Under the pieces are notes generated by a model, which ran no database searches, was not told the DNA's origin, and saw only the letters and a list, made by a program, of their open reading frames with translations. From CALRBF01 sp041164045 (GTDB taxonomy: Bacteria; Patescibacteriota; Minisyncoccia; SW-4-49-11), in NCBI GenBank assembly GCA_041164045.1, contig JBEAQD010000006.1, forward strand, positions 1 through 16,117: DNA of 16,117 nt, given 5' to 3'. The position numbers and the translations under genes were made by a program. Shown here piece after piece: positions 6,530-14,076 of this stretch (the stretch's first letter is position 1; each line of letters opens with the position of its first letter).

Positions 6530-6541
6530 AATTGTGCATAA
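6516..6541. repeat. 25-bp motif with DnaA-box-like core, copy 2
   Basis: The + strand reads CTTCAAATCCCAAAAA followed by TTGTGCATAA. The final nine bases are the reverse complement of TTATGCACA, which fits the DnaA-box consensus TTWTNCACA. It matches copy 1 (5183-5207) at most positions with a 1-base length difference. It lies between the divergent promoters of the metalloprotease gene and sppA. Confidence 0.5.
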
Positions 6542-6548
6542 CTAACTT

Positions 6549-6577
6549 CATAAAATATGCTACAATTAATTTATAAT
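6549..6577 (+). promoter_or_regulatory. sppA promoter region
   Basis: Two overlapping -10 candidates occur on the + strand: TGCTACAAT (extended -10, hexamer 6561-6566) and a perfect TATAAT (6572-6577). The -35 positions are poor for both. The leader would be about 24 or 13 nt. No Shine-Dalgarno precedes the ATG at 6597. Confidence 0.55.
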
Positions 6578-6596
6578 TCTTAAAAATAATCAAAAT

Positions 6597-7751
6597 ATGG
6601 AAAATCCTCAGTCTATACCCAATAATCCTGTTCCCGCAACCTCTACTGTAGTCAAAAAAAGACGATTTCCTAAATTCCTGACTTCGGCTTGGTTTATAAT
6701 TCTGACTACTATTGTACTATTAGCTATCTGGATTGTGATTAGCATACAGTCGGTGGCGAATGAATTCTTAGGTATGGGTGGAGAGGATGCTAGTAGCGAA
6801 GAATTGATTTATGAATATTATAAAGGAGATAAAGAATCGGAGATAAAAGTTGCCAGATTGGAATTAAATGGGCCAATTTCTAATAGCCTGAATGAAGGTG
6901 ACCCTTTATCTTTTGTTGTACCAGATATGGTTGATGGTAAGGCTGTAGCCTATAAATTAGAAAAGTTAGCTGAGGATAAAGATATCAAAGCCGTCTTGAT
7001 TGACCTTACTACACCAGGTGGTGAAATTGGAGCTTCTAGTAATATTGCCGATGCAATTGAAGCTTATCAGAAAAAAACTAATCAAAAAGTTTATATCTTT
7101 GTCAATGAATTGTCAGCCTCAGGTGGAGCTTGGGCATCTGCCCCTGCCTCTACCATTATTGCCAGCCCCACAGCTATAGTCGGTAGTGTGGGAGTGGCTG
7201 GAGGTTATGCTCCTAAATTTACCAATGTTAATGGTTATTCTGAAGGACTTCTTGGAGCGACAATTAATGGGAATATTAATTTCACCCCTATTTATAGAGG
7301 TAAATGTAAACAACCAGAGAATCAACTGAATATTTCAGATGAGTATATTAAAGATTGTATTAATCCAGATATCGATGCCTTATATTCAACTTTTGTGAAT
7401 CATATTAGCAAATACAATAATATACCAGTAGAGACAATCCGAGATGAAATCGGAGCTAGAGTATTCTTAGGTAATTCAGATGAGGCTACCAAATATGGGT
7501 TTGTCGATAAAGTTGGCAATGAAGAATTTGCTATCAACCTCATTAATCAAGAATTAAATCAAGGTAATCCAGTAGATATTATCAATGTAGCAGAGTACAC
7601 CGGAGGATTATTAGATTTATTATTCGGACCAATTTTTTATAAAGATAAAGCTAAAGTAAGCCTAGCACACACCAGCTTCTGCCAGAGCCATACTCCCCTT
7701 CTACTCTATGGAGACATAACCCAAATCAGAACTAGTATTTGTGGGAAGTAG
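6597..7751 (+). CDS. sppA: signal peptide peptidase SppA (S49 family)
   Basis: A membrane-anchored serine protease that degrades leftover signal peptides and other membrane peptides. The 384 residues start with a Pro-rich cytoplasmic segment ending in KKRR (20-23), then one membrane anchor (about 31-53), then the protease domain outside. The fold motifs are LTTPGGEIGASS (137-148, oxyanion region), ELSASGGAWAS with nucleophile Ser175, and SPTAIVGSVGV (190-200). Lys238 in RGKCKQP sits where the general-base lysine of the single-domain SppA proteins falls (the GKYK motif). The family's GARVFLGNSDEATKYGFVD follows at 286-304. The length matches the single-domain (Gram-positive type) form. The last 35 residues are unlike anything I recognise. 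TAG stop, the only one in the window. Confidence 0.92.
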   Translation: MENPQSIPNNPVPATSTVVKKRRFPKFLTSAWFIILTTIVLLAIWIVISIQSVANEFLGMGGEDASSEELIYEYYKGDKESEIKVARLELNGPISNSLNEGDPLSFVVPDMVDGKAVAYKLEKLAEDKDIKAVLIDLTTPGGEIGASSNIADAIEAYQKKTNQKVYIFVNELSASGGAWASAPASTIIASPTAIVGSVGVAGGYAPKFTNVNGYSEGLLGATINGNINFTPIYRGKCKQPENQLNISDEYIKDCINPDIDALYSTFVNHISKYNNIPVETIRDEIGARVFLGNSDEATKYGFVDKVGNEEFAINLINQELNQGNPVDIINVAEYTGGLLDLLFGPIFYKDKAKVSLAHTSFCQSHTPLLLYGDITQIRTSICGK

Positions 7752-7768
7752 ATAAGTTGTCTGTATTT

Positions 7769-7901
7769 TGTCTTCCTTTGGAGGCTTTAAGTCCCTCCTA
7801 TAGTAGTTATTTAGGAGGGGGAGTACCCGTAGGGGGAGGGTGGATAATCTTTAACTACCTCCACCTCCGGCACTCCGTGCCACCTCCTCCAAAGGAGGAC
7901 A
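7769..7901. repeat. palindromic intergenic repeat element (two units, inverted)
   Basis: The outer arms, TGTCTTCCTTTGGAGG (7769-7784) and CCTCCAAAGGAGGACA (7886-7901), are reverse complements with one mismatch. Inside, a reverse-oriented unit (about 7790-7850) contains the pair CCCTCC...GGAGGG and ends GGGTGGATAATC. A forward unit (about 7851-7901) contains stem GGCAC-TCC-GTGCC and stem TCCTCC-AAA-GGAGGA. Related forward units lie at 8586-8636 and 8655-8706. The element resembles REP/BIME or MITE-like stem-loop repeats. No transposase is present. Confidence 0.7.
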
Positions 7902-7907
7902 GTTTTT
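7885..7907 (+). terminator. likely sppA terminator within the repeat
   Basis: TCCTCC (7885-7890), loop AAA, GGAGGA (7894-7899), then CAG and TTTTT (7903-7907) on the + strand. The repeat unit thus also appears to serve as a terminator 150 bp after sppA. Confidence 0.55.
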
Positions 7908-7963
7908 ATCCTAATTTACTTTTATTAGACTGGAAATATATAACTCATCTCATATATATATAA

Positions 7964-7992
7964 TTGTACAAAATAAGTAAAAGTTGTATAAT
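7964..7992 (+). promoter_or_regulatory. promoter of the MGMT-like gene
   Basis: TTGTAC (7964-7969), 17 bp, perfect TATAAT (7987-7992). The predicted leader is about 20 nt. No Shine-Dalgarno precedes the ATG at 8019. Confidence 0.62.
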
Positions 7993-8018
7993 ATATTTAT
8001 TATTAAACACTTAATACT

Positions 8019-8414
8019 ATGGCAAAGACTTTGCAAGAGAAGTTTGAGACCAAAAAGGTAGAGCATATCAAAAGATTAGATTCTAATTTTGCTGATATGA
8101 AAGCTGGGGATTTGATGTTAATCTCAACCCCTCAAAAAATAGCCGATTATATAAACTCAATCCCAGAAGATGAGAATAGAGATCTTTCCCAAATGCGAAT
8201 TGACCTTGCCAAACAAGCCAAAGCAGATATTACCTGCCCCGTCACTACTGGGATATTCACTAGGATTATAGCCGAGAGAAGTTTAGAATTGATGTCCGAA
8301 GGCAAGGATCCTATCGCTCCTTTTTGGAAAGTAATAGATCCCAAAAGCTCACTAGCCAAAAAACTATCTTGTGGATCTGAGCTTATTGAGAGTTTAAGAG
8401 AAAATAAAAATTAA
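8019..8414 (+). CDS. MGMT-family (alkyltransferase-like) protein
   Basis: A 131-residue soluble protein. The central text, ADITCPVTTGIFTRIIAE (69-86), and the later PIAPFWKVID (98-107) match a family annotated as MGMT family protein, with GCPITTGIFAWI and ITPYWRTL at the same places in members I remember. In true O6-alkylguanine transferases the acceptor cysteine lies in PCHR. Here the equivalent appears to be PFWK, with no cysteine, so direct repair by alkyl transfer is not expected. It more likely binds DNA, or flags damage for nucleotide-excision repair as alkyltransferase-like proteins do, but that role is unproven for this family. Members I recall run about 140-150 residues, so this copy looks somewhat short. 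Single-gene unit, convergent with tRNA-Ser. Confidence 0.72.
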   Translation: MAKTLQEKFETKKVEHIKRLDSNFADMKAGDLMLISTPQKIADYINSIPEDENRDLSQMRIDLAKQAKADITCPVTTGIFTRIIAERSLELMSEGKDPIAPFWKVIDPKSSLAKKLSCGSELIESLRENKN

Positions 8415-8422
8415 AGATTTTG

Positions 8423-8508
8423 CGGAGAGTAAGAGATTCGAACTCTTGATACCTTGCGGTATACACGCTTTCCAAGCATGCGCACTAGACCAACTATGCG
8501 AACTCTCC
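8423..8508 (-). tRNA. tRNA-Ser (anticodon GGA)
   Basis: The minus strand folds as an 86-nt class II tRNA: acceptor GGAGAGT/ACTCTCC, 3-bp D-stem GCA/TGC, anticodon stem CATGC/GCGTG with loop TTGGAAA (anticodon GGA), a long variable arm ATACC-GCAA-GGTAT with a GNRA loop, and T-arm AAGAG-TTCGAAT-CTCTT. The discriminator is G and is followed by CAAAA, so CCA is not encoded. It reads TCC and TCT serine codons. Confidence 0.95.
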
Positions 8509-8520
8509 AATTGTTTATGT

Positions 8521-8526
8521 TTTATA
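8521..8526 (-). promoter_or_regulatory. possible -10 element of tRNA-Ser
   Basis: On the minus strand TATAAA lies 12 bp before the tRNA 5' end. I see no good -35 at 16-18 bp from it, in contrast to the perfect tRNA-Thr promoter. Confidence 0.35.
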
Positions 8527-8585
8527 GTTTAGCAAATTTTTGTTTTTTTGGCTAGTGCTTAGATTAATTTTGAATTTTGAGTTAT

Positions 8586-8636
8586 GAGTTATCCACCCCG
8601 TCAGGTAAAACCTGCCACCCCTCAAAGAGGGGAATT
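8586..8636. repeat. intergenic stem-loop repeat unit
   Basis: The unit starts GAGTTATCCACCCC, then stem CAGGT-AAA-ACCTG, then GCCACC and stem CCCTC-AAA-GAGGG, ending GAATTT. The plan is the same as in the unit at 7851-7901, with different stem bases. Together with the next unit it fills most of the 296-bp gap between tRNA-Ser and the RND permease gene. I see no gene there. Confidence 0.65.
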
Positions 8637-8654
8637 TAACTCATTCCATACCCA

Positions 8655-8706
8655 CCCTGCGATCACCCTCTCCTCCGGCCTGACGGCCACCTCCCCAAGG
8701 GAGGAC
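8655..8706. repeat. intergenic stem-loop repeat unit, second copy in tandem
   Basis: It contains CCTCC, stem GGCC-TGAC-GGCC, then ACC and stem TCCC-CAA-GGGA followed by GGACAG. Compared with 7851-7901 the flanks (CCTCCGGC, GCCACCTCC, GGACAG) are conserved, while both stems differ in a way that keeps pairing. No T-tract follows, so unlike the 7885 copy it does not look like a terminator. Confidence 0.62.
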
Positions 8707-8739
8707 AGAAGACTCAAAGATAGCACTCTCACACTTTAT

Positions 8740-8768
8740 TTGCCAAAAAGCTATTTTTTAGCTATAAT
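8740..8768 (+). promoter_or_regulatory. promoter of the RND permease gene
   Basis: TTGCCA (8740-8745), 17 bp, perfect TATAAT (8763-8768). The predicted leader is about 30 nt, ending at the ATG at 8805. No Shine-Dalgarno is visible. Confidence 0.75.
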
Positions 8769-8804
8769 ATATAAGATTTTGAATATTATTTAAGTAATAT
8801 AGAT

Positions 8805-11522
8805 ATGGATACTTCTAGCAAACCGGATGCATTGACCAAAATCTCGCTTTTCTTCGTAAATAAATGGCGAATTAGTATTTTATTATTTATTGGAATCTCG
8901 GCTTTAGGGGTTTTTGCTTATACTACTTTTCTCAAAAGAGAGGGATTTCCTACTATTGAGGTACCTGTGGCAGTGATACAGACCCCTTATTTTGTAGATG
9001 ATAAGGCTCTTGTAGACAAAGATGTGACTCAAGTGATTGAATCTAGCATCAGTGACATTACTGAGATTAAAAGTATTAACTCCACTACTGCGGATAACTT
9101 TTCTAATATTCTAGTTGAGTTTAAAGGAGATATTACTTCCAAAGACGGAGCTGAATTACTAAAAGATGCAGTATTTGAGGCTAATTTACCAGAACAAGCC
9201 AAACCTAATTTCCTAACCTTTAATGCGGCTGCTTTTGATGGAGAAAATGATTTGGTGTTTAGTTTAATTGGGGAAAATAAATCTATTACTGATTTACAAA
9301 ATAAAGCTAACTTTATTGCTAAGGAAATCGAATCTGTACCAGCTGTAACCAAAGCTAATGTGACAGATTTACAAGAATTACAGACCAATCCTATTACAGG
9401 TCAGTCTACTCTAGAACAGGTACAGTTTGGAAGATCAGCTTATCGGGATGAGAATAATAAATTAGTATTCAAAGACGCTATTCTGATTGGAGCGGTAAGA
9501 GACACTAGTGTTGGTACTATTGACTTTTCTAAAGCCATTCAAGAAAAAGTACAAAAGCTCAAGGATGCTGGAGATTTAGATGGGTATGAAGTTATCTTTG
9601 GTGGTGGAGACACCTCACAATCTCTAACTCAGCAATTATCTGTCTTACAAGCAAGTGCTATTACAGGGCTATTGGCTGTGATGACGGTATTGCTATTAGT
9701 GGTGAACTGGAGATCATCTGTAATTATTGCTCTATTTATACCTGTTTCAATTTGCTTTACCTTGATTGGATTATATGTAATCGGGTATTCTCTCAATACA
9801 CTATCTCTGTTTGGTTTGATTCTGGTGATTGGACTGATTGCGGATGATGCTATTCTAGTGATTGATGCTATAGATAGCTCACGAAAAGCTGGTTATAAGG
9901 GTAAGCAAGCTGTAATCCATGCTATTAATACAGTAGGACTAGCTGATGTATCAGGTACCGTTACTACTATACTTGCCTTTGCTCCACTGGCTGCCGTATC
10001 TGGAATTTTAGGAGAGTTTATAAGACTCATTCCGATTACAGTTATTCTAACTCTTTCTCTATCTCTGATTATTGGACTTACTTTGGTTCCATTTTTTGCT
10101 AATTATATTTTACCGCATTATGAGGCTGAGACTGGGATAAAACCTAATCGAAAGGGAATAGCTAAAATTTGGTATAATATACTGTATTTTGTACCCCATA
10201 TCATAGACTGGATTAATGTCCAAGTTTATAGATTTATACATTGGTATCTAGATAATATTTGGCGAAGTATTGCCGTATTCATAGTTACGATTGGACTTAT
10301 TGGAGGAGGATTTTTCCTAGCGACCAAATTAGAATTTTCTATTTTTGCTCCAGCTAAAGACACTAATGAAATTACCATCACCACTTCCCTACCAGATAAT
10401 CTGGATATTGCAAAAGCCGAGTCTAAAATCAAAGAAATTGAGAAAATTGTCAAAGATACTAATGCTGAATATATCCAAGATATAGCTTACTTTAATACAG
10501 ATGCCAAAGGTGCTCTGATGTATGTGACATTGACCCCTATTAATGATAGGGATAAAAAAGCACCTGCCATTGTAGAGGATTTACAAAAAGCTATTGAAGA
10601 TAATAAATCTCTCAAAGACACTAGAATCAAAGTGCAAACTGCCGGAGCTGGACCTCCAACTGATGAGTATCAGATCACTTTCCAGATTTTCTCAGATGAC
10701 CAAAAAACTTTGGAAGATAGTACCAGAGAAGTCTTAGAGTTTGCTAAAGATATAGATTTAGCTGATGGGGAAATTAAAGATACCGTGATAAGCAACATAG
10801 ACACAGTTAGCAAAAAAGATGGTAGACGCTATGCTGCTGTCAAAATAGCTGTCTCAGATGGAGAAAATACCGCCTTAGTACTAGAAGCTCAAAATGCTAT
10901 CAGGAATAAATTCGAGACCGATGAATTCAGAGATAAGTATGATTTAGCTAAAGATGGAGTATCATTTGACCTTGGACAACAAGGAGAAAATTTAGAATCC
11001 TTTAATTCTGCAATTTTTGCTCTTATTCTAGCTATTATCATAATGTATGTACTGCTAGTATTACAGTTTAATTCTCTGACCCAACCGTTCCTAATTTTAG
11101 TAGCCGTACCATTCTCCTTCCCTGGTCTATTCCTAGGACTATATTTGACAGATAATCCTCTGAGCTTCTTCTCGATGATTGGAGTTACAGGGCTAGTAGG
11201 TATTGTAGTTAATAATACAATTCTGCTACTAGATTATGCCAATGTAATCAGAGAAGAGACTGGCTCTATCAAAGAAGCCATCTCTGAGGCTATAAAATAC
11301 CGATTCCGAGCTCTTATTACTACAACTTTATCAACATTGGTAGGAATTCTACCTCTAGCCTTCACTGACCCATTTTGGGAGGGACTGGCTTATTCCATAG
11401 TCTTTGGATTAACCTCTAGCACAATTTTGGTAGTATTTGCTTATCCCGTATTCTATGCAATACTAGAACATAGCCGAAGATTTGCTTGGAGAAAAGTATT
11501 CAAAAATAAGCAATTCAAGTAA
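8805..11522 (+). CDS. RND-family transporter permease (AcrB-like, short form)
   Basis: A 905-residue inner-membrane permease of the hydrophobe/amphiphile efflux type. The internal duplication is clear. Membrane segment 1 is at about 23-42, then an external loop to about 283. Segments 2-6 lie between about 285 and 435, segment 7 at about 487-507, a second external loop to about 735, and segments 8-12 to about 890. GLIADDAILVID carries Asp347-Asp348, equivalent to the proton-relay aspartates of AcrB segment 4. The matching GIVVNNTILLLDYAN in segment 10 has Asn where AcrB has Lys940. AcrB has about 1050 residues; here each external loop is about 75-90 residues shorter, the size of the TolC-docking subdomains. 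No adaptor or outer-membrane gene is adjacent. Substrate unknown. Confidence 0.9.
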   Translation: MDTSSKPDALTKISLFFVNKWRISILLFIGISALGVFAYTTFLKREGFPTIEVPVAVIQTPYFVDDKALVDKDVTQVIESSISDITEIKSINSTTADNFSNILVEFKGDITSKDGAELLKDAVFEANLPEQAKPNFLTFNAAAFDGENDLVFSLIGENKSITDLQNKANFIAKEIESVPAVTKANVTDLQELQTNPITGQSTLEQVQFGRSAYRDENNKLVFKDAILIGAVRDTSVGTIDFSKAIQEKVQKLKDAGDLDGYEVIFGGGDTSQSLTQQLSVLQASAITGLLAVMTVLLLVVNWRSSVIIALFIPVSICFTLIGLYVIGYSLNTLSLFGLILVIGLIADDAILVIDAIDSSRKAGYKGKQAVIHAINTVGLADVSGTVTTILAFAPLAAVSGILGEFIRLIPITVILTLSLSLIIGLTLVPFFANYILPHYEAETGIKPNRKGIAKIWYNILYFVPHIIDWINVQVYRFIHWYLDNIWRSIAVFIVTIGLIGGGFFLATKLEFSIFAPAKDTNEITITTSLPDNLDIAKAESKIKEIEKIVKDTNAEYIQDIAYFNTDAKGALMYVTLTPINDRDKKAPAIVEDLQKAIEDNKSLKDTRIKVQTAGAGPPTDEYQITFQIFSDDQKTLEDSTREVLEFAKDIDLADGEIKDTVISNIDTVSKKDGRRYAAVKIAVSDGENTALVLEAQNAIRNKFETDEFRDKYDLAKDGVSFDLGQQGENLESFNSAIFALILAIIIMYVLLVLQFNSLTQPFLILVAVPFSFPGLFLGLYLTDNPLSFFSMIGVTGLVGIVVNNTILLLDYANVIREETGSIKEAISEAIKYRFRALITTTLSTLVGILPLAFTDPFWEGLAYSIVFGLTSSTILVVFAYPVFYAILEHSRRFAWRKVFKNKQFK

Positions 11523-11573
11523 ACTCTTCCCATTTAAAACTAAAATATATTGATAATATTATAGTATCAGCAT

Positions 11574-11602
11574 TTGATAATTCTCTTATTTTATGCTATT
11601 AT
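11574..11602 (+). promoter_or_regulatory. thrS promoter
   Basis: TTGATA (11574-11579), 17 bp, TATTAT (11597-11602) preceded by TGC (extended -10). The leader is only about 19 nt, which leaves no room for a T-box, a leader peptide or an operator of the E. coli thrS kind. Confidence 0.72.
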
Positions 11603-11627
11603 ATAATTATATATTCAAAATAATTAT

Positions 11628-13466
11628 ATGAGTGAAAAAATTTCCCTAGATACCAAAAGGCATACTGGAGCCCATATTCTGGCCACTGCAATTTATGATA
11701 TGTTCCCAGAGGCTCAGTTTGGAGTTGGTCCTACTACTGAGAATGGATTTTATTATGATGTATTACTACCACGAACTTTGATCCCTGAGGATTTAGCTAT
11801 TCTAGAGTCTAAGATGAAGGAGATTATCAAGGCTAATCTACCAGTTGAGCGAGCCGAGATGGGTATTGATGAGGCCATTGAGCATTTTAGAGAAGCTGGT
11901 CAAATGCTAAAGTTGGAATTATTACAAGATATCAAAACTCATGGAACTACTAATTTTGCTGAAATTTATGGTTCTGATGAGACCAATTCAAGTCAAGATA
12001 AGACTGCCGATATCCATACTGTGAGTGTATATAAAATTGGTAATTTTGTAGATTTATGTCGTGGTCCGCATATTGAGTCTACTGGTCAAATTGACTCACA
12101 GGCTTTTGTTTTGGACAGTATTTCAGCTTCTTATTTTCGTGGAGACCAGAATCGTGAAAGTATGCAGAGAGTGTATGGGATTTTGTTTAACTCTAAAAAA
12201 GAGTTAAAAGAATTTTTACATAATCGTGAAGAGGCCAAGAAAAGAGATCATAGAGTATTGGGGAAAAGTTTAGGTTTATTTACCTTCTCAGAACTAGTAG
12301 GTTCTGGACTACCGCTTTATACTCCAGCTGGTACTACTCTTAAAAACAATATTGCCGGATTATTGAGACAAATTAGTAAAAAATATGGCTCTCAAGAGGT
12401 ATCCATACCACATATTGCTAAAAAAGAATTATATGAAATTAGTGGACATGCTCAAAAGTTCACAGAAGAATTATTGAGTGTACATAGCCACTACAAACAA
12501 GATTTTGTATTAAAGCCGGTAAACTGTCCTCATCATACCCAGCTTTTTGCATCTGAGCCTCGTAGCTATAAGGACTTGCCTATTAGATATATTGAATCTA
12601 CTATGCAATATAGAGATGAAAAGCCCGGACAAATTGGAGGACTGACTCGTACTCGTGGTTTTACAGTGGATGACGGGCATACTTTTTTGGCTGTAAATCA
12701 GATCAAAGATGAAGTTAGTTTATTGATTAAAACTATTGCCGATTTCTATACTAGTTTTGGGTTGTGGGAGAATAAATGGGTTTCTCTCTCAGTGAGAGAT
12801 TATAGTGATTTGACTAAATATACTGGTATTACTGAGGACTGGGATAAAGCTGAACAAATGCTAGAGGAAATTGCCAAAGAAAGCGGACTGGAAGCTAAAA
12901 GATGTGAAGGTGAAGCGGCTCTTTATGGTCCAAAGTTAGACTTTATGTTCTATGATGCTTTAGGAAATGAGAGGCAATTAGCTACAATTCAATTAGATTT
13001 TGCTACTCCCAAAAGATTTGAATTAGAATATATAGATGAGGCTGGTGACACTCAAACTCCAGTAATGATTCATAGAGCTATCTTGGGATCTTATGAAAGG
13101 TTCTTAGCCATACTTATCGAGCACTTCGCAGGTCGATTTCCTTATTGGCTTGCTCCGATACAGGTGAATATAGTATCGGTCAATGATTCGTCTGAGGTTC
13201 TAGAATACATAGATTCTATCAAGCAAACTCTTGATACTGTGGTATTATCCTCTCCCCTCAAATATAATGAACTTAGATATAATCTAGACCTCTCATCCGA
13301 GTCTCTTGGTAAGAAAATTCGAAATTCCGAATTACAGAAAATTCCCGTAACTATAATTGTCGGACCAAAAGATGTAGAAGCTAAACAAGTTAGTATCCGC
13401 ACTCACAGTGGTGAGAGTAAAGTTTCGCTTGATGAATTGCAAGAATTTTTAGAAAATTTTGAGTAA
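11628..13466 (+). CDS. thrS: threonyl-tRNA synthetase without TGS domain
   Basis: Charges tRNA-Thr with threonine. The 612 residues begin directly with the editing (N2) domain: HTGAH (His12, His16) and VDLCRGPHIE (Cys144, His148) are the four editing-site residues. The class II core has the zinc ligands Cys300 (VNCPHH), His351 (DDGH) and His482 (MIHRA), motif 2 at about 329-348 (YRDEKPGQIGGLTRTRGFT) and motif 3 RAILGSYERF (483-492). The anticodon-binding domain follows from about 508. The usual N-terminal TGS domain of about 60 residues is missing; the promoter lies too close for it to have been missed. Bacterial ThrRS are usually about 640 residues. The core is otherwise standard, except that MNCPGH reads VNCPHH. 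Confidence 0.96.
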   Translation: MSEKISLDTKRHTGAHILATAIYDMFPEAQFGVGPTTENGFYYDVLLPRTLIPEDLAILESKMKEIIKANLPVERAEMGIDEAIEHFREAGQMLKLELLQDIKTHGTTNFAEIYGSDETNSSQDKTADIHTVSVYKIGNFVDLCRGPHIESTGQIDSQAFVLDSISASYFRGDQNRESMQRVYGILFNSKKELKEFLHNREEAKKRDHRVLGKSLGLFTFSELVGSGLPLYTPAGTTLKNNIAGLLRQISKKYGSQEVSIPHIAKKELYEISGHAQKFTEELLSVHSHYKQDFVLKPVNCPHHTQLFASEPRSYKDLPIRYIESTMQYRDEKPGQIGGLTRTRGFTVDDGHTFLAVNQIKDEVSLLIKTIADFYTSFGLWENKWVSLSVRDYSDLTKYTGITEDWDKAEQMLEEIAKESGLEAKRCEGEAALYGPKLDFMFYDALGNERQLATIQLDFATPKRFELEYIDEAGDTQTPVMIHRAILGSYERFLAILIEHFAGRFPYWLAPIQVNIVSVNDSSEVLEYIDSIKQTLDTVVLSSPLKYNELRYNLDLSSESLGKKIRNSELQKIPVTIIVGPKDVEAKQVSIRTHSGESKVSLDELQEFLENFE

Positions 13467-13468
13467 TT

Positions 13469-14059
13469 TTAATATAATAAAAATACTCCAATAGCAATTA
13501 GAATCAATCCTATCCCTAGATTGACATAGGGTTGTTTGGCATCTATTTTTGCGGCTAATTTATGTAATTTGTCCTTTAGGCCATTTAACATTTCTTGATT
13601 TTCGGTAATTGCAATGAACCAAAATACCATAATTGGTAAGTGAAAAGCTATATTAAGTCCAGTATTGGCTATAATTCTATATATTGTTTTATCAAATAAA
13701 ACATTGATTTGAATTGCTAAGAATACATATTCTACCAAAGCTGGGAAGTCTACAAAAGGAGCTATTATTCCCATCACAAAGGGTAGGGTGCCATAATATT
13801 TTGGATAAGTTTTGACTTTTTGAGCTTTCGGTTTTTTAGGAATTAAGGCATAGATTATCAAAGCTATGCCTAATAGAATTAATACATAACTATTTATAAG
13901 TCCAATATATTGTTTCCATTGATCAATAGTATCTTCTAGTCCCCAAATTATCACCCCTGAGATTATAAAGTGAATCAAAAACAACCCAACCAAAAACCAA
14001 AACATATTTTTGGCAGCCTTAGAATGTGCTAAATAGTACAAGCTAAGGATAACTGTCAT
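13469..14059 (-). CDS. small multi-pass membrane protein
   Basis: A 196-residue hydrophobic protein with about five membrane segments (about 19-41, 51-74, 90-117, 128-150 and 177-196) and a basic loop, PKKPKAQKVK, at 74-83. The layout and the loop region GTLPFVMGIIAPFVDFPALV (90-109) recall the LysE-superfamily GAP/Sap proteins, but I am not sure. If so, it seems to lack their first N-terminal segment. An in-frame TAA six bases upstream of the ATG (complement of 14063-14065) rules out a longer start. It is 17 bp after glyS on the same strand and is probably co-transcribed. Its stop lies only 2 bp from that of thrS on the other strand. Function unknown. Confidence 0.7.
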   Translation of the reverse strand: MTVILSLYYLAHSKAAKNMFWFLVGLFLIHFIISGVIIWGLEDTIDQWKQYIGLINSYVLILLGIALIIYALIPKKPKAQKVKTYPKYYGTLPFVMGIIAPFVDFPALVEYVFLAIQINVLFDKTIYRIIANTGLNIAFHLPIMVFWFIAITENQEMLNGLKDKLHKLAAKIDAKQPYVNLGIGLILIAIGVFLLY

Positions 14060-14076
14060 AGATTATAATTTAATGA

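Noticed and set aside
7739..7963. 74-codon + strand open frame after sppA
   Set aside because: It runs through the palindromic repeat, is rich in Gly/Pro from low-complexity stem bases, and has no promoter or family match.
8584..8793. 69-codon + strand open frame before the RND permease gene
   Set aside because: It is a by-product of the stem-loop repeat units and extends over the promoter at 8740-8768.
11523..11627. T-box or attenuator before thrS, and likewise before glyS (15460-15521)
   Set aside because: The predicted leaders are about 19 and 27 nt, too short for any such structure, and no T-box sequence is seen.
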